A DNA stretch of 51,202 nucleotides from contig CAUJHF010000004.1 of assembly GCA_963204745.1 (NCBI GenBank), forward strand, positions 1 to 51,202, given 5' to 3'. This stretch comes from Pseudomonadota bacterium. GTDB lineage: Bacteria > Pseudomonadota > Gammaproteobacteria > Steroidobacterales > GCA-2729495. Numbering within the stretch: the first letter of the stretch is position 1; the number at the start of each line of letters is the position of its first letter. The notes below the pieces were generated by a model. That model was not told the origin of the DNA and searched no databases. It was given only the letters and a program-made list of their open reading frames with translations. Both the position numbers and the translations under genes were made by a program. Positions 27,015 to 35,300 of the stretch are shown here, piece by piece.

Positions 27015-27812
27015 CTAGTTTGCCGGGATGGCGCCGATGACATTGAGGAACTCCGCGGCGGCCAGAAGTTCGCCGCGCTCATTCAGATGTCCTCCGTCAT
27101 CGGTAAGCGCGGGATCCAGCGCCTCAACATCGCGGCCAGCGACGCGTATCACCGTATGTGTGCCGCCGCCGTCGGCTTCTACGCGCGCCAGATCGAACAG
27201 GCGACTACCGGACCTGTAGCGTGCCCGAACGAGCTCGTTGAACTCGGCGCGTTTGGCATTTTCAACGTACTGTGCCGGCTGCTTCCCCAGCAGGCGCTTG
27301 ATCCAGGCTTTTGGACCCGTCTGCGCGGCTGCCAGCGGCGCGGTGACTGCGACGAAGCGCGTATCCGGATATTTCTGACTGAGGGCATCCAGGCTGCTGA
27401 TATAGGCCTCGGCTACCTGCCGGGCGTCGGTCTTTGTATTGAAGTCGATGTAGCAGAGTTTCATCAGCGCGATGTCCGCGCCACGGGCTGCGCCCGCATC
27501 CATTGCGGCCGAGAAGTCCCTGATCTTCCCCAGCGGGTCCTCGTTGCGACCGACGTTGAAATGGGTAATGCCGGCGCCCGCCGGTGCGCCGCGTTGCTCA
27601 TGAACCGGAAGCGCGATGCCGTCCCGGCGAGCGAGCTGCTCCACGCCGCTCAGGATGTTTGTGCCTACCGATTGATGGGCAAAGATGATTTGCTTGCCGC
27701 TCAATCCGGACCAGTCGATGGCGTTTTTTGGTGTAGTCATATTTTCCTCCTGGGGATTGCAGCCACTGAGCACCATCAGGCCCAGCACAATCCATTTCCA
27801 CGGTCTTTTCAT
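27015..27812 (-). CDS. SGNH-like lipoprotein, putative glycan esterase
   Basis: A 265-residue lipoprotein: the signal sequence ends in the lipobox LSGC, with Cys18. The mature part starts a fold-like pattern with IIFAHQSVGTNIL (candidate nucleophile Ser48) and ends with LTDDGGHLNERGELL, where Asp239 and His242 fit the DxxH of SGNH block V. The normal GDS block I is replaced by HQS, so this is a divergent member, perhaps an O-acetylesterase acting on the polymer opposite to the two neighbouring acetyltransferases. The ATG at 27812 overlaps the upstream GT2 stop (ATGA) and follows a CAGGAAA ribosome-binding site; the open frame to 28034 is not coding. Confidence 0.65.
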   Translation of the reverse strand: MKRPWKWIVLGLMVLSGCNPQEENMTTPKNAIDWSGLSGKQIIFAHQSVGTNILSGVEQLARRDGIALPVHEQRGAPAGAGITHFNVGRNEDPLGKIRDFSAAMDAGAARGADIALMKLCYIDFNTKTDARQVAEAYISSLDALSQKYPDTRFVAVTAPLAAAQTGPKAWIKRLLGKQPAQYVENAKRAEFNELVRARYRSGSRLFDLARVEADGGGTHTVIRVAGRDVEALDPALTDDGGHLNERGELLAAAEFLNVIGAIPAN

Positions 27813-28789
27813 TTTCCTGACCTCTCCTGCGGTGACGTCCTCGATAGCGCAAGTCGACGGTAGTTGTTCAGCAAACCCAGTGCCCGGCCGCCATAGAAAG
27901 CCGTGGCAACCGGAATCATCCGCAGCAAGGTTGCGAGCCGGTCGTGCCGGTGAGCTGCCTTGGCAATCGACATCAGCAGTACCGGCGCTGCCAGCAGCAA
28001 GCCAGCGGCTGCCCGGCCTGCAAGGCCGGACCATGGCGTGGTCAGAACTGTCAGCAAACCGAGCGCAAATGAGTGTGTCATGAGCAATTGCGGTTCGCGC
28101 CAGGTCTCAGCCACATCCAGCTGATAGCTCCCGTGCCAAACCTGCCGGCGTGCGACAGCACGTAGCGTCCGCGGATAGCCCAGATGTATCACACAGCTGG
28201 CCTCTACCGCGAGTACCTTGAGGCCGCGATCGCGTACCCGCCGGCAGAAATCATCGTCTTCCCCGGCGGAAAGCTGTTCATTGAAGCCGCCGAGCGCGGA
28301 AAACAGTTCCCGCTCAACCACTATGCTGCCGCCCGGCAGGGCAGCGACTTCGGCGGTCGGTCCGGGTTTCGTCGGTGCCCAGGCATGCTGTACCCAGGTG
28401 CCGTGGGGGTCTGCGAGATAGCCGCCCCCGGTGGCGCCGACCCCCGGGGTGGCCAGTGTGGTGACAGCGGCCGACAGCCAGTCGGCGCGCGTTACGCAAT
28501 CGGCATCCACGAAAGCCAGGATCTGGCTGCTGGTCGCTCGTGCACCACTGTTGCGTACCGCGCCCACGCGGCCCTGCGGGTGCAAGAGCACATTGATACC
28601 GTGTGCCCGGGCAATCTGTGCGGTCGCATCAGTCGATCCGTTGTCGCTCAGAATGATCTCGATATGGTCTGCCGGGTAGTCCTGCAGGGCCAGCGCCTGC
28701 AGGCAACGGCTCAGGTAGTCCGCCTCATTCCGGGCGGGTATGACGATGGCTACCGTCGGAATATCAGACCGCGCGTCCGGGCTACTCAT
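27809..28789 (-). CDS. Family 2 glycosyltransferase
   Basis: A 326-residue GT-A enzyme: VAIVIPARNEADYLSRCLQAL at the N-terminus, IILSDNGSTDATAQIA, the metal-binding acidic motif in ILAFVDADCVT, and GGFNEQLSAGEDDDFCRRVRDRG for the acceptor-side acidic residues. C-terminal hydrophobic segments (AGLLLAAPVLLMSI) suggest membrane association. The ATG overlaps the stop of the GT4 gene upstream in the operon. Confidence 0.9.
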   Translation of the reverse strand: MSSPDARSDIPTVAIVIPARNEADYLSRCLQALALQDYPADHIEIILSDNGSTDATAQIARAHGINVLLHPQGRVGAVRNSGARATSSQILAFVDADCVTRADWLSAAVTTLATPGVGATGGGYLADPHGTWVQHAWAPTKPGPTAEVAALPGGSIVVERELFSALGGFNEQLSAGEDDDFCRRVRDRGLKVLAVEASCVIHLGYPRTLRAVARRQVWHGSYQLDVAETWREPQLLMTHSFALGLLTVLTTPWSGLAGRAAAGLLLAAPVLLMSIAKAAHRHDRLATLLRMIPVATAFYGGRALGLLNNYRRLALSRTSPQERSGK

Positions 28790-29883
28790 GTTGCCTGCCG
28801 CTTCTGGTGGTCATTGGTGCTGCGGTAGAGACCAAGATATTGCGCAGCACAGTTTTCAGCCGACAGCCTTTTCCGTACTTCGGATATCCTTGCCGTGAAA
28901 TCCGGATCCGGAGATGAGGCTTCACGCAGGGCAACTTCCATGCTCTCCGACAGGGCTCCCGGCGAGAAGTCGCTGGCGAAGTGAATCATGCCGCCGCCAA
29001 GAGTGGCATCGATCTCGCAGGACGATTCGATGGGTGTGCTCGCGACCGGACAGCCGGCACAGAGTGCCTCCATGATGGCCATGCCCATTCCTTCATAATC
29101 CGAACTCAACACAAACAGGGCTGCTTTCCCGTAGAGGGCAGTCATGTCCGCCACCTGACCCAGTAGCGTGACGTGACTCTCAAGCTGCAATGTACGGATC
29201 ATGTCCTCCAGCATCCCGCGTTGTGAGCCTTCGCCCGCAATGGCAAGCTGTGCTTCGGGCACTGCATGCAGCAGCGTCGAGAAAGCCTTCAGCAAACGTG
29301 GATAGTTTTTCTGCGCTTCAAGCCGGCCTGCCGCGACGACGAGCAGTTTGCGGGAGTTGCGTTGTATGGGCATTGGCTGACCTGTACTCACTCCGTTGTA
29401 AATGGTGAGCACTGGCTCGACAAGCTGCCACGGCAGGCCTTTCGCAACCGCGTTGCTCACACACACGACCGTGGAGGCCGTGTATTTGAGTGCTTTGCCT
29501 TCGATATGGCGCTTGATCACGGACCGCGCATCCCGCGCGGAGAAGTACGGATACGGCGCGTGAACAGTTCTGACATGGCGAACGCCACTTTTGCGTCCCG
29601 TGGCCGCGAGCAGGCTGGGCAGCATGGAATGCGCGTGCACGATATCCGGACGCAGTGCGCGAACCATGTTGCGGTATCCGGTTACCGTCTTCAAAGGATC
29701 CTGACGAATGCTCATGCAGGTCAGTGAGTGGGCTTCCCTGCCCGCGGCATCAACTGGCGCGACCACATCGCTCAGATAGAGCAGATGAGTTTCAACGGCG
29801 TGTTGCCGGAAACAGGACAACATCGAGGTGACGAGTGTTTCGATTCCGCTGCCCGCATTGGGCAGCACATGCAGGACTTTCAT
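28786..29883 (-). CDS. Family 4 glycosyltransferase
   Basis: A 365-residue GT-B enzyme with MKVLHVLPNAGSGIETLVTSM at the N-terminus, VVCVSNAVAKGLP and IYNGVSTGQPM in the linker, LLVVAAGRLEAQKNYPRLL opening the donor domain, and E-x7-E in SSDYEGMGMAIMEAL. It is translationally coupled on both sides (start overlaps the CapA-like stop, stop overlaps the GT2 start). Confidence 0.9.
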   Translation of the reverse strand: MKVLHVLPNAGSGIETLVTSMLSCFRQHAVETHLLYLSDVVAPVDAAGREAHSLTCMSIRQDPLKTVTGYRNMVRALRPDIVHAHSMLPSLLAATGRKSGVRHVRTVHAPYPYFSARDARSVIKRHIEGKALKYTASTVVCVSNAVAKGLPWQLVEPVLTIYNGVSTGQPMPIQRNSRKLLVVAAGRLEAQKNYPRLLKAFSTLLHAVPEAQLAIAGEGSQRGMLEDMIRTLQLESHVTLLGQVADMTALYGKAALFVLSSDYEGMGMAIMEALCAGCPVASTPIESSCEIDATLGGGMIHFASDFSPGALSESMEVALREASSPDPDFTARISEVRKRLSAENCAAQYLGLYRSTNDHQKRQAT

Positions 29884-30953
29884 GCCCGAAATCCCAGCCG
29901 CCGACGCACTTTCGCGGCCAGAAACCGCAATTTCAGCCGCGATTCGCCCTGTGGAAGGTGCATCAGGAAGTAAAGCGCCTTGCGGATCTGCAGCGCCCGA
30001 AGCTCGTCCGGCTGGCCTGAGCGCCCTTCAAGCAACTGTTCGCGGCGTGCGCCCAGTGTTTGCAGAAATCGGCTTTTGTGATCGCCGGCCAGGAGTTCCA
30101 GTTTCATGCCTGCAGTCAGGCGGAATGGCAGCAGCGTGTCAAGAATATCGCCTTCTGCGGGAATTTCGGCCAGCAGTACGGCTGCACTGGTCAATGCCGG
30201 ATGCCAGTGCAGGTCGAACAGGCAGTCGCCGAGGCCCGCAGCGACAAGGCTGTGACCGTGCCGGAATACCGGTTGAAAAACATGGCTGTGATGAATCAGG
30301 ATCAGGCGTGCGCCGGCCGCGGACAGCGCGTCTATCGCGGACATGGTTTCAGGGTCGGGCAGCAGCCGGCCTTCTTCGCCCGCATGGAGGGCGATGACCA
30401 CACACGCGCCAGTGGCCGCGAGGCCGCTGATCTGTTCCAGCAGGGCGTCCCGCTCCGGTGCCGCATAGCTGTTCGCCGACGTCCGCCGGGGGTCAGGCAC
30501 AAAAGAGGCGCCAAGGAGGGCGATGCGGACAGCGCCGAAGTCGCGGATGACGGGCCGCGGCAGTCCTTTCTCGTCGGCGAGTCCGACGACATCGAGCCCT
30601 GCCTGACGACACGCTTCCACGGTGTCCCGGAAAGCCTCGATGCCATGTTGAAGGGAATGGTTGTTGGCAACACTCACCGCGGTAAACCCGGCATCACGCA
30701 GCGCCGTGGCCCAGTCGGGCGGACCGCGAAATACCCGGCTCTCAACCGGATCAGCCACGTTGCTGTGCAAGCTGAGTACGCCTTCGATGTTGCACAGCGC
30801 GATATCAGCATTCTGCAGCGCGGGTGACAAAGCCTCGAGCGCCTGCCGGCGCTGTCTTGCGGACAGCGAGCCGGCACCGTGACCGAAACTGAAATAGTGA
30901 TCGCCGGGGCAGATATCCCCGACCGCTGCCAACCTGACCACAGACCTGCCCAT
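29880..30953 (-). CDS. CapA-like metallophosphoesterase-fold protein (PGA_cap family)
   Basis: A 357-residue CapA/PgsA-family protein. Metal-site motifs are LAAVGDICPGDHYF, ALCNIEGVLS, VSVANNHSLQHG, VVIALHAGEEG and LILIHHSHVFQP. In poly-gamma-glutamate systems CapA takes part in polymer export or attachment; the family is also scattered in EPS loci, where its reaction is unknown. No signal peptide is visible here, unlike classical membrane-anchored CapA. The ATG at 30953 shares one base with the upstream stop (TGATG). Its neighbours in this operon include AMP-forming and amide-forming enzymes, which makes an amide-linked substituent worth considering. Confidence 0.85.
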   Translation of the reverse strand: MGRSVVRLAAVGDICPGDHYFSFGHGAGSLSARQRRQALEALSPALQNADIALCNIEGVLSLHSNVADPVESRVFRGPPDWATALRDAGFTAVSVANNHSLQHGIEAFRDTVEACRQAGLDVVGLADEKGLPRPVIRDFGAVRIALLGASFVPDPRRTSANSYAAPERDALLEQISGLAATGACVVIALHAGEEGRLLPDPETMSAIDALSAAGARLILIHHSHVFQPVFRHGHSLVAAGLGDCLFDLHWHPALTSAAVLLAEIPAEGDILDTLLPFRLTAGMKLELLAGDHKSRFLQTLGARREQLLEGRSGQPDELRALQIRKALYFLMHLPQGESRLKLRFLAAKVRRRLGFRA

Positions 30954-32350
30954 CAATTGACCTGATGTGTCTTTGGCAGCAGGCTTTTCACCGAGCGGAA
31001 CTTGCCGTTCGGTTCCTTGTCGATGCTCCCGACGAACTCGATGGTGATGCGGACGTCGGTGCCGATTCTTTCGCTGAGATTGCTGATCAGGCCCGTGCCG
31101 TTTACCTGGCTGCGGTCATCGCTGACGATGCGCACCACAACCTGATCCCGGGCCGTCTGCAGAATCTGGCTTTCACGGATACCTGTCACACCCTTGAAGG
31201 CCGGGTCGAGGCGTCCGACATGGCGGCCCGAGGGTGTGATGATCACGTCGTCGACGCGACCTTCAATCGATTCCACAACCGGGGCGTGTCGTCCACAGGC
31301 ACAGGAAATGTCAGAGAGTCGGCCGACGTCGCCGATCAGATAGCGAATCAGCGGCATGGCGGGATTGATCAGGCCGGTCAGGCACAGCTCGCCCATTTCG
31401 CCAACCGGCACTGGTGCTCCATCAGCGTCGACAATCTCCACGACGCCATACTCCGGGGCAACATGATAACGACCATGCTCGCACTCGGCGATAAACCCGG
31501 CCATCTCGGCGCTGCCGTACTGGTCGCGTACCGGGCAACAAAACACCTCTTCGATGGTCTCCCGCTGGGAATCCAGCAGGGTTTCCGAAGAAGTGACGAT
31601 TACCTTCGGGTGTATCTGGTGCTGCCGCCCGCCGGATTTCAGGAAACTGGCAATCCGGTAGATGGACGACGGGTATGAGTCGATGAAAACCGGTTGCCTT
31701 CTTTCAAGTTCACGAATGTATGCAGGGATATGTGCATCGCTCAGGTTGTATGAGGAAAACAGCGTGTCGTGCATGGCGGCGTTGCGCCGCCATGGCGTAT
31801 TTCTGCCGCGGCCCGATGCACTGAAGAGCCGGCCGGCGAAAGTTGCACTCTCATCAAACGGACTCACCCCGTGCCAGCCCAGAAAGCGGGCGAAAAAGGC
31901 ATAGTTGCGCCGGATGGCAGCGCTGGTCGTAGTGACTTTCAGCGGGCTGCCGGTTGAGCCGCTGGTCTGGATGTCGACGGTAGCCACTGCGGTGGCTGCG
32001 ACAAACTGTGCCCGCATGGCCCGCAGCCTTGATTTTGGCAGCACCGGAAATGCCGCAAGCATCTCTTCGGCGCCCATCGATCCGAACCGGGCCGGATCGA
32101 GCGTACATTGCTGCCGGTAGTAAGGCACTGTGCTGGCCGCATGGCTCAGCATTGACCTGAGGAGGCGCGCCTGGAGTTCGGCAAGCTCTGCGGTGCTGTA
32201 GCGATCACTGCGCTCGAGTTCGGCATGGATACTGTGGAACTCGCCGCCATATCGCTGCCGGCGCAACTGCCAGCCATACGCGCTGATTGCGCAGTTTTGC
32301 AGCCAGACCGGACTGCTGTTCAGAAGTTGTGTGGCAACTGCGCTCACCAT
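30953..32350 (-). CDS. PaaK/CapK-like adenylate-forming enzyme
   Basis: A 465-residue member of the phenylacetate-CoA ligase-like family common in capsule loci (CapK). The ATP motif is VDIQTSGSTGSPLKVTTT (about 130-147), with VRDQYGSAEMAGFIAECEHG and LTGLINPAMPLIRYLIGD further on, and a C-terminal lid domain with GRVDDVIITPSGRHV. It would activate a carboxylate as an adenylate, and possibly as a thioester on CoA or the ACP encoded upstream. It sits 16 bases after the AsnB-type gene and overlaps the CapA-like gene by one base. Confidence 0.87.
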   Translation of the reverse strand: MVSAVATQLLNSSPVWLQNCAISAYGWQLRRQRYGGEFHSIHAELERSDRYSTAELAELQARLLRSMLSHAASTVPYYRQQCTLDPARFGSMGAEEMLAAFPVLPKSRLRAMRAQFVAATAVATVDIQTSGSTGSPLKVTTTSAAIRRNYAFFARFLGWHGVSPFDESATFAGRLFSASGRGRNTPWRRNAAMHDTLFSSYNLSDAHIPAYIRELERRQPVFIDSYPSSIYRIASFLKSGGRQHQIHPKVIVTSSETLLDSQRETIEEVFCCPVRDQYGSAEMAGFIAECEHGRYHVAPEYGVVEIVDADGAPVPVGEMGELCLTGLINPAMPLIRYLIGDVGRLSDISCACGRHAPVVESIEGRVDDVIITPSGRHVGRLDPAFKGVTGIRESQILQTARDQVVVRIVSDDRSQVNGTGLISNLSERIGTDVRITIEFVGSIDKEPNGKFRSVKSLLPKTHQVN

Positions 32351-32366
32351 GGCCGCGGACCCGTAG

Positions 32367-34295
32367 TCAGGTTGTTCCTGCGGCGATGAAGGTCGCGTGC
32401 AGGGTCATGGTGGAGAGAATGCCGACGAAGGCCATGTTGTCACCAAAGCCGATGGCTTTGCCGGTTCGGCATTTCTCTACCAGGCGAGCCACTGCAAGCG
32501 GGTCGAAGTACCCGGCATCGCGTACCCGGCCCGGATCCAGCATTTCGACAACCAGCGGGTGCGGTTTCCCGGCGGCAAAAAAGCTCTGGCTGTCTGGTGA
32601 ACGGTAGGGCTGCTTTACCCGCGCACGGATCTCGTCCGGCACCCAGGGTGCGACAGCCTGTTTGAGGATGTGCTTTTCGCGCAGTCCGGACAGCTTGCTC
32701 GAGGGCGGCAGACGACAGGCGAATTCGATGACGCGGTGATCGAGATAGGGGAAGCGGCCTTCGATGGAGTTGGCCATGGCCATCCGGTCGCCCTGGGTAC
32801 TGAGCAGGTAACCCGACATCAGCGTGTGAGCCTCAATGTACTGATCCCTGCCCAGCGGTGGCCAGGCCGGGGTGACCTGCGGAAAGGTGCTGGCCAGTGC
32901 TGCAGCTGCGTCAAACTTGCGCGCCTCTTCCCGCAGACCTGCCGACAGGAACTGCAGACTGCGCTGCGTCGTGCGGATCCGCGGCAGATGGGCGAAGGCG
33001 GTGTGTTGGGGGTCCTCCGTCCCCGCAGTGAAGAACTGCCTGGTGAAGGCCTGACTGCGGGTCGGTGAGTTGGCCAGGTAGGGATACAGCCGTTCAAACA
33101 AGCGTCCGCGCCATGCCGAGTCAGGATTACGTGCAATCCAGCGCCGGATCTTCGCCTCGCGGAACAGGTCGTAGCCGGCAAATACCTCGTCGGCACCTTC
33201 GCCCGTGAGAACCACCTTGTAGCCAGCCTCCCGTACGCGCTGTGCCAGCAACATCAGGGGTACCGGCGCTGTGCGTACCATCGGCGCCTCGATATGCCGG
33301 ATTGCCTGGGCGAAGGCCGCAGCGATGTCGCCGTGTTTGCAGCAGAACTCGGTACGCTCGACACCCAGTGCCTTGCCCATCAGGCGCTGAAAATCACCTT
33401 CGTCGAATTCGGCATCCTCGAAGGTCAGCGAGAAAGCCCGCACCGGCTGACGGGTGATGCGCTGGGTAATGCTCGTAATCGCGGATGAGTCCAGCCCTCC
33501 GCTGAGGTAGGCGCCGACCGGGACGTCGGAACGCAGCTGCAGGCGCACGGCGTCCTCCAGTAATGCGCGCAGTTCCTCGATGCGATCCTGGTGATTGCCC
33601 CCGGGCGGAGCCGGGTTGCCGAAGTCCCAGTCCCAGTAGCGTTTGACCCTGCTTTGCGTGCCTTCGATCACCATCAGGTGTCCGGGTGGCAGGGCATGTA
33701 TTCCTTCGAAGGCCGAACGGCCCTCCAAGGGGCACCAGTAACTGAAGGTCTCGACCAGGCTCTGGACATCCAGGCGTGGCGTCAGACTGCCTTCCGACAG
33801 TATTGCCTTGACCTCGGAACCGAACAGCAGCCGCTGTCGCGACCATGCGTAGAAGAGTGGCCGGATGCCGACCCGGTCCCGAGCCAGTATCAGCCGACGT
33901 GCCGGCGCGTCCCACAAGGCGATCGCAAACTGACCGTTCAGATGCTCCACGAAGCCCTCACCGAAGTCTTCGTAGAGGTGCACCAGTACTTCGGTGTCCG
34001 AAGTGGTGTAAAAGCGGTGGCCACGCGCCTCCAGTTCCGCTCTGAGTTCCAGGTAGTTGAAGATCTCGCCGTTGAACACGACCGAGACCGTAGCTGATTC
34101 GTTGTGAATGGGCTGGTCGCCGGTGGTGAGGTCAATGATGCTCAGGCGCGCGTGCGCGAGCCCGATGCCGGGTGCCAGGTGGTACCCGAAACCGTCTGGC
34201 CCACGGTGTCGCAGGGTATGAATCATCCGCTCGAGATCCGTCCGCTCTGACGGCCGCTCCCCTGGCGGAGAAAAAATTCCGGCGATTCCACACAT
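32367..34295 (-). CDS. Asparagine-synthase-type amidotransferase of exosortase/EPS loci
   Basis: A 642-residue, two-domain protein. The N-terminal Ntn glutaminase begins MCGIAGIFSPPGERP (nucleophile Cys2), with RHRGPDGFG and FNGEIFNYLELR; the synthetase half has the pyrophosphate loop GAYLSGGLDSSAITS (about residue 265) and VLTGEGADEVFAGYD. It most resembles the amidotransferases tagged as exosortase-A-associated. It would use glutamine ammonia and ATP to amidate a carboxylate, possibly a uronic acid or acyl substituent on the glycan (UDP-glucuronate is available through ugd). It lies 21 bases after the NadE-like gene. Confidence 0.9.
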   Translation of the reverse strand: MCGIAGIFSPPGERPSERTDLERMIHTLRHRGPDGFGYHLAPGIGLAHARLSIIDLTTGDQPIHNESATVSVVFNGEIFNYLELRAELEARGHRFYTTSDTEVLVHLYEDFGEGFVEHLNGQFAIALWDAPARRLILARDRVGIRPLFYAWSRQRLLFGSEVKAILSEGSLTPRLDVQSLVETFSYWCPLEGRSAFEGIHALPPGHLMVIEGTQSRVKRYWDWDFGNPAPPGGNHQDRIEELRALLEDAVRLQLRSDVPVGAYLSGGLDSSAITSITQRITRQPVRAFSLTFEDAEFDEGDFQRLMGKALGVERTEFCCKHGDIAAAFAQAIRHIEAPMVRTAPVPLMLLAQRVREAGYKVVLTGEGADEVFAGYDLFREAKIRRWIARNPDSAWRGRLFERLYPYLANSPTRSQAFTRQFFTAGTEDPQHTAFAHLPRIRTTQRSLQFLSAGLREEARKFDAAAALASTFPQVTPAWPPLGRDQYIEAHTLMSGYLLSTQGDRMAMANSIEGRFPYLDHRVIEFACRLPPSSKLSGLREKHILKQAVAPWVPDEIRARVKQPYRSPDSQSFFAAGKPHPLVVEMLDPGRVRDAGYFDPLAVARLVEKCRTGKAIGFGDNMAFVGILSTMTLHATFIAAGTT

Positions 34296-34316
34296 CCTGC
34301 GGGACCAGCCTGCTTC

Positions 34317-35300
34317 TCAGCCGTCCAGTTCCGGTACCTCGCCTGCCAATACCGGCGGCATATGCAGGTAGCGGGTTGTCTGGCGCTTGGCGCGGATATC
34401 GGCATAGACGGCTTCAGCAGTCGCTTCGTCGACGCCAATGGCCGATGCCAGTTCGCGCGCCGGCCGGTCGTGATTGAGTGCCCACAGCGCGAGGTCCATC
34501 TGGGCGTACGGCAGGGCGAAATAGAATTCGTCCTGACCCTGCGCGAGGCTGTAGGTGTCTGTGGTCGGAACCGCGGCGCACACGCGTTCGGGCAGGCCGA
34601 GATGACGTGCCATGGCATAGACCTGGGACTTGTAGAGATGCGCGATGGGCTTTACGTCGGCAGCTCCATCGCCGTTCTTGACGAAGAAGCCCTGGTCGTA
34701 CTCGAGCCGGTTTGGTGTGCCGACGACGGCATAATTCAGACGATCGGCATGAAAATACTCGAGCGTCTTGCGAATGCGTTGCTTGAAATTCGTGGCTGCC
34801 ACGATCTGCAGGTACGGCTTCAGTCCCAGCGATTCCTCGATCCGGGTGCCGTCCGGAGCCTCGGCGATGATCCTGAAATGATTGATCCGGCCGGCGATCC
34901 CGCCCGAGATCACGATCTTCATGCGCCAGCCTGCGGCGTATGCCGGAATGACCGATCGCACCGCCTCGTCCCGCCAGCGATAACAGCCGATGGCTTCGAG
35001 CGTCGCGGCGATATTGAAGGTTTCAACCTTGACGCCCAGATGACGGGCGAGAAGTGTGGCGCGTACCGCGCTGTCATCTGACGAATCCTGTTCCGGCAGG
35101 ATCAGACCGAGGATGCGGTCCGGCCCTAGCGCGCGAACGGCCAGCGCAAAGGATACCGAGCTGTCAATGCCGCCGGAAATGGCCACGACCAGGCCGCGTC
35201 GATGCAGCGTCTTCGCGGTGATTTCACGCAGTCGGGATGCGATGCGCGTGGCTTCCTGTTCCGGATCAAGATCCAGTACCGTAGCGTCTAGGGTGTTCAA
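34317..35300 (-). CDS. NadE-like ATP-dependent amide synthetase, divergent NAD synthase paralogue
   Basis: A 327-residue protein of the NAD synthase family. The pyrophosphate loop is VAISGGIDSSVSFALA (about 39-54), followed by NFKQRIRKTLEYFHADRLNYAVVGTPNRLE (171-200) and FFVKNGDGAADVKPIAHLYKSQVYAMARHLGLPE. Compared with NadE, GTGNRSE is GTPNRLE, and about 45 extra residues separate the FNIAA strand from the NFKQR helix. This argues for a different acyl substrate rather than nicotinate adenine dinucleotide. The start is TTG 35300, overlapping the ligase stop. With AsnB next to it, this makes two ATP-dependent amide-forming enzymes in one operon. Confidence 0.82.
   Translation of the reverse strand: MNTLDATVLDLDPEQEATRIASRLREITAKTLHRRGLVVAISGGIDSSVSFALAVRALGPDRILGLILPEQDSSDDSAVRATLLARHLGVKVETFNIAATLEAIGCYRWRDEAVRSVIPAYAAGWRMKIVISGGIAGRINHFRIIAEAPDGTRIEESLGLKPYLQIVAATNFKQRIRKTLEYFHADRLNYAVVGTPNRLEYDQGFFVKNGDGAADVKPIAHLYKSQVYAMARHLGLPERVCAAVPTTDTYSLAQGQDEFYFALPYAQMDLALWALNHDRPARELASAIGVDEATAEAVYADIRAKRQTTRYLHMPPVLAGEVPELDG

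Noticed and set aside
26907-27863. 318-codon plus-strand open frame
   Set aside because: It is antisense to the SGNH-like lipoprotein and an acetyltransferase; no signal peptide or motif, and composition is typical of a shadow frame.
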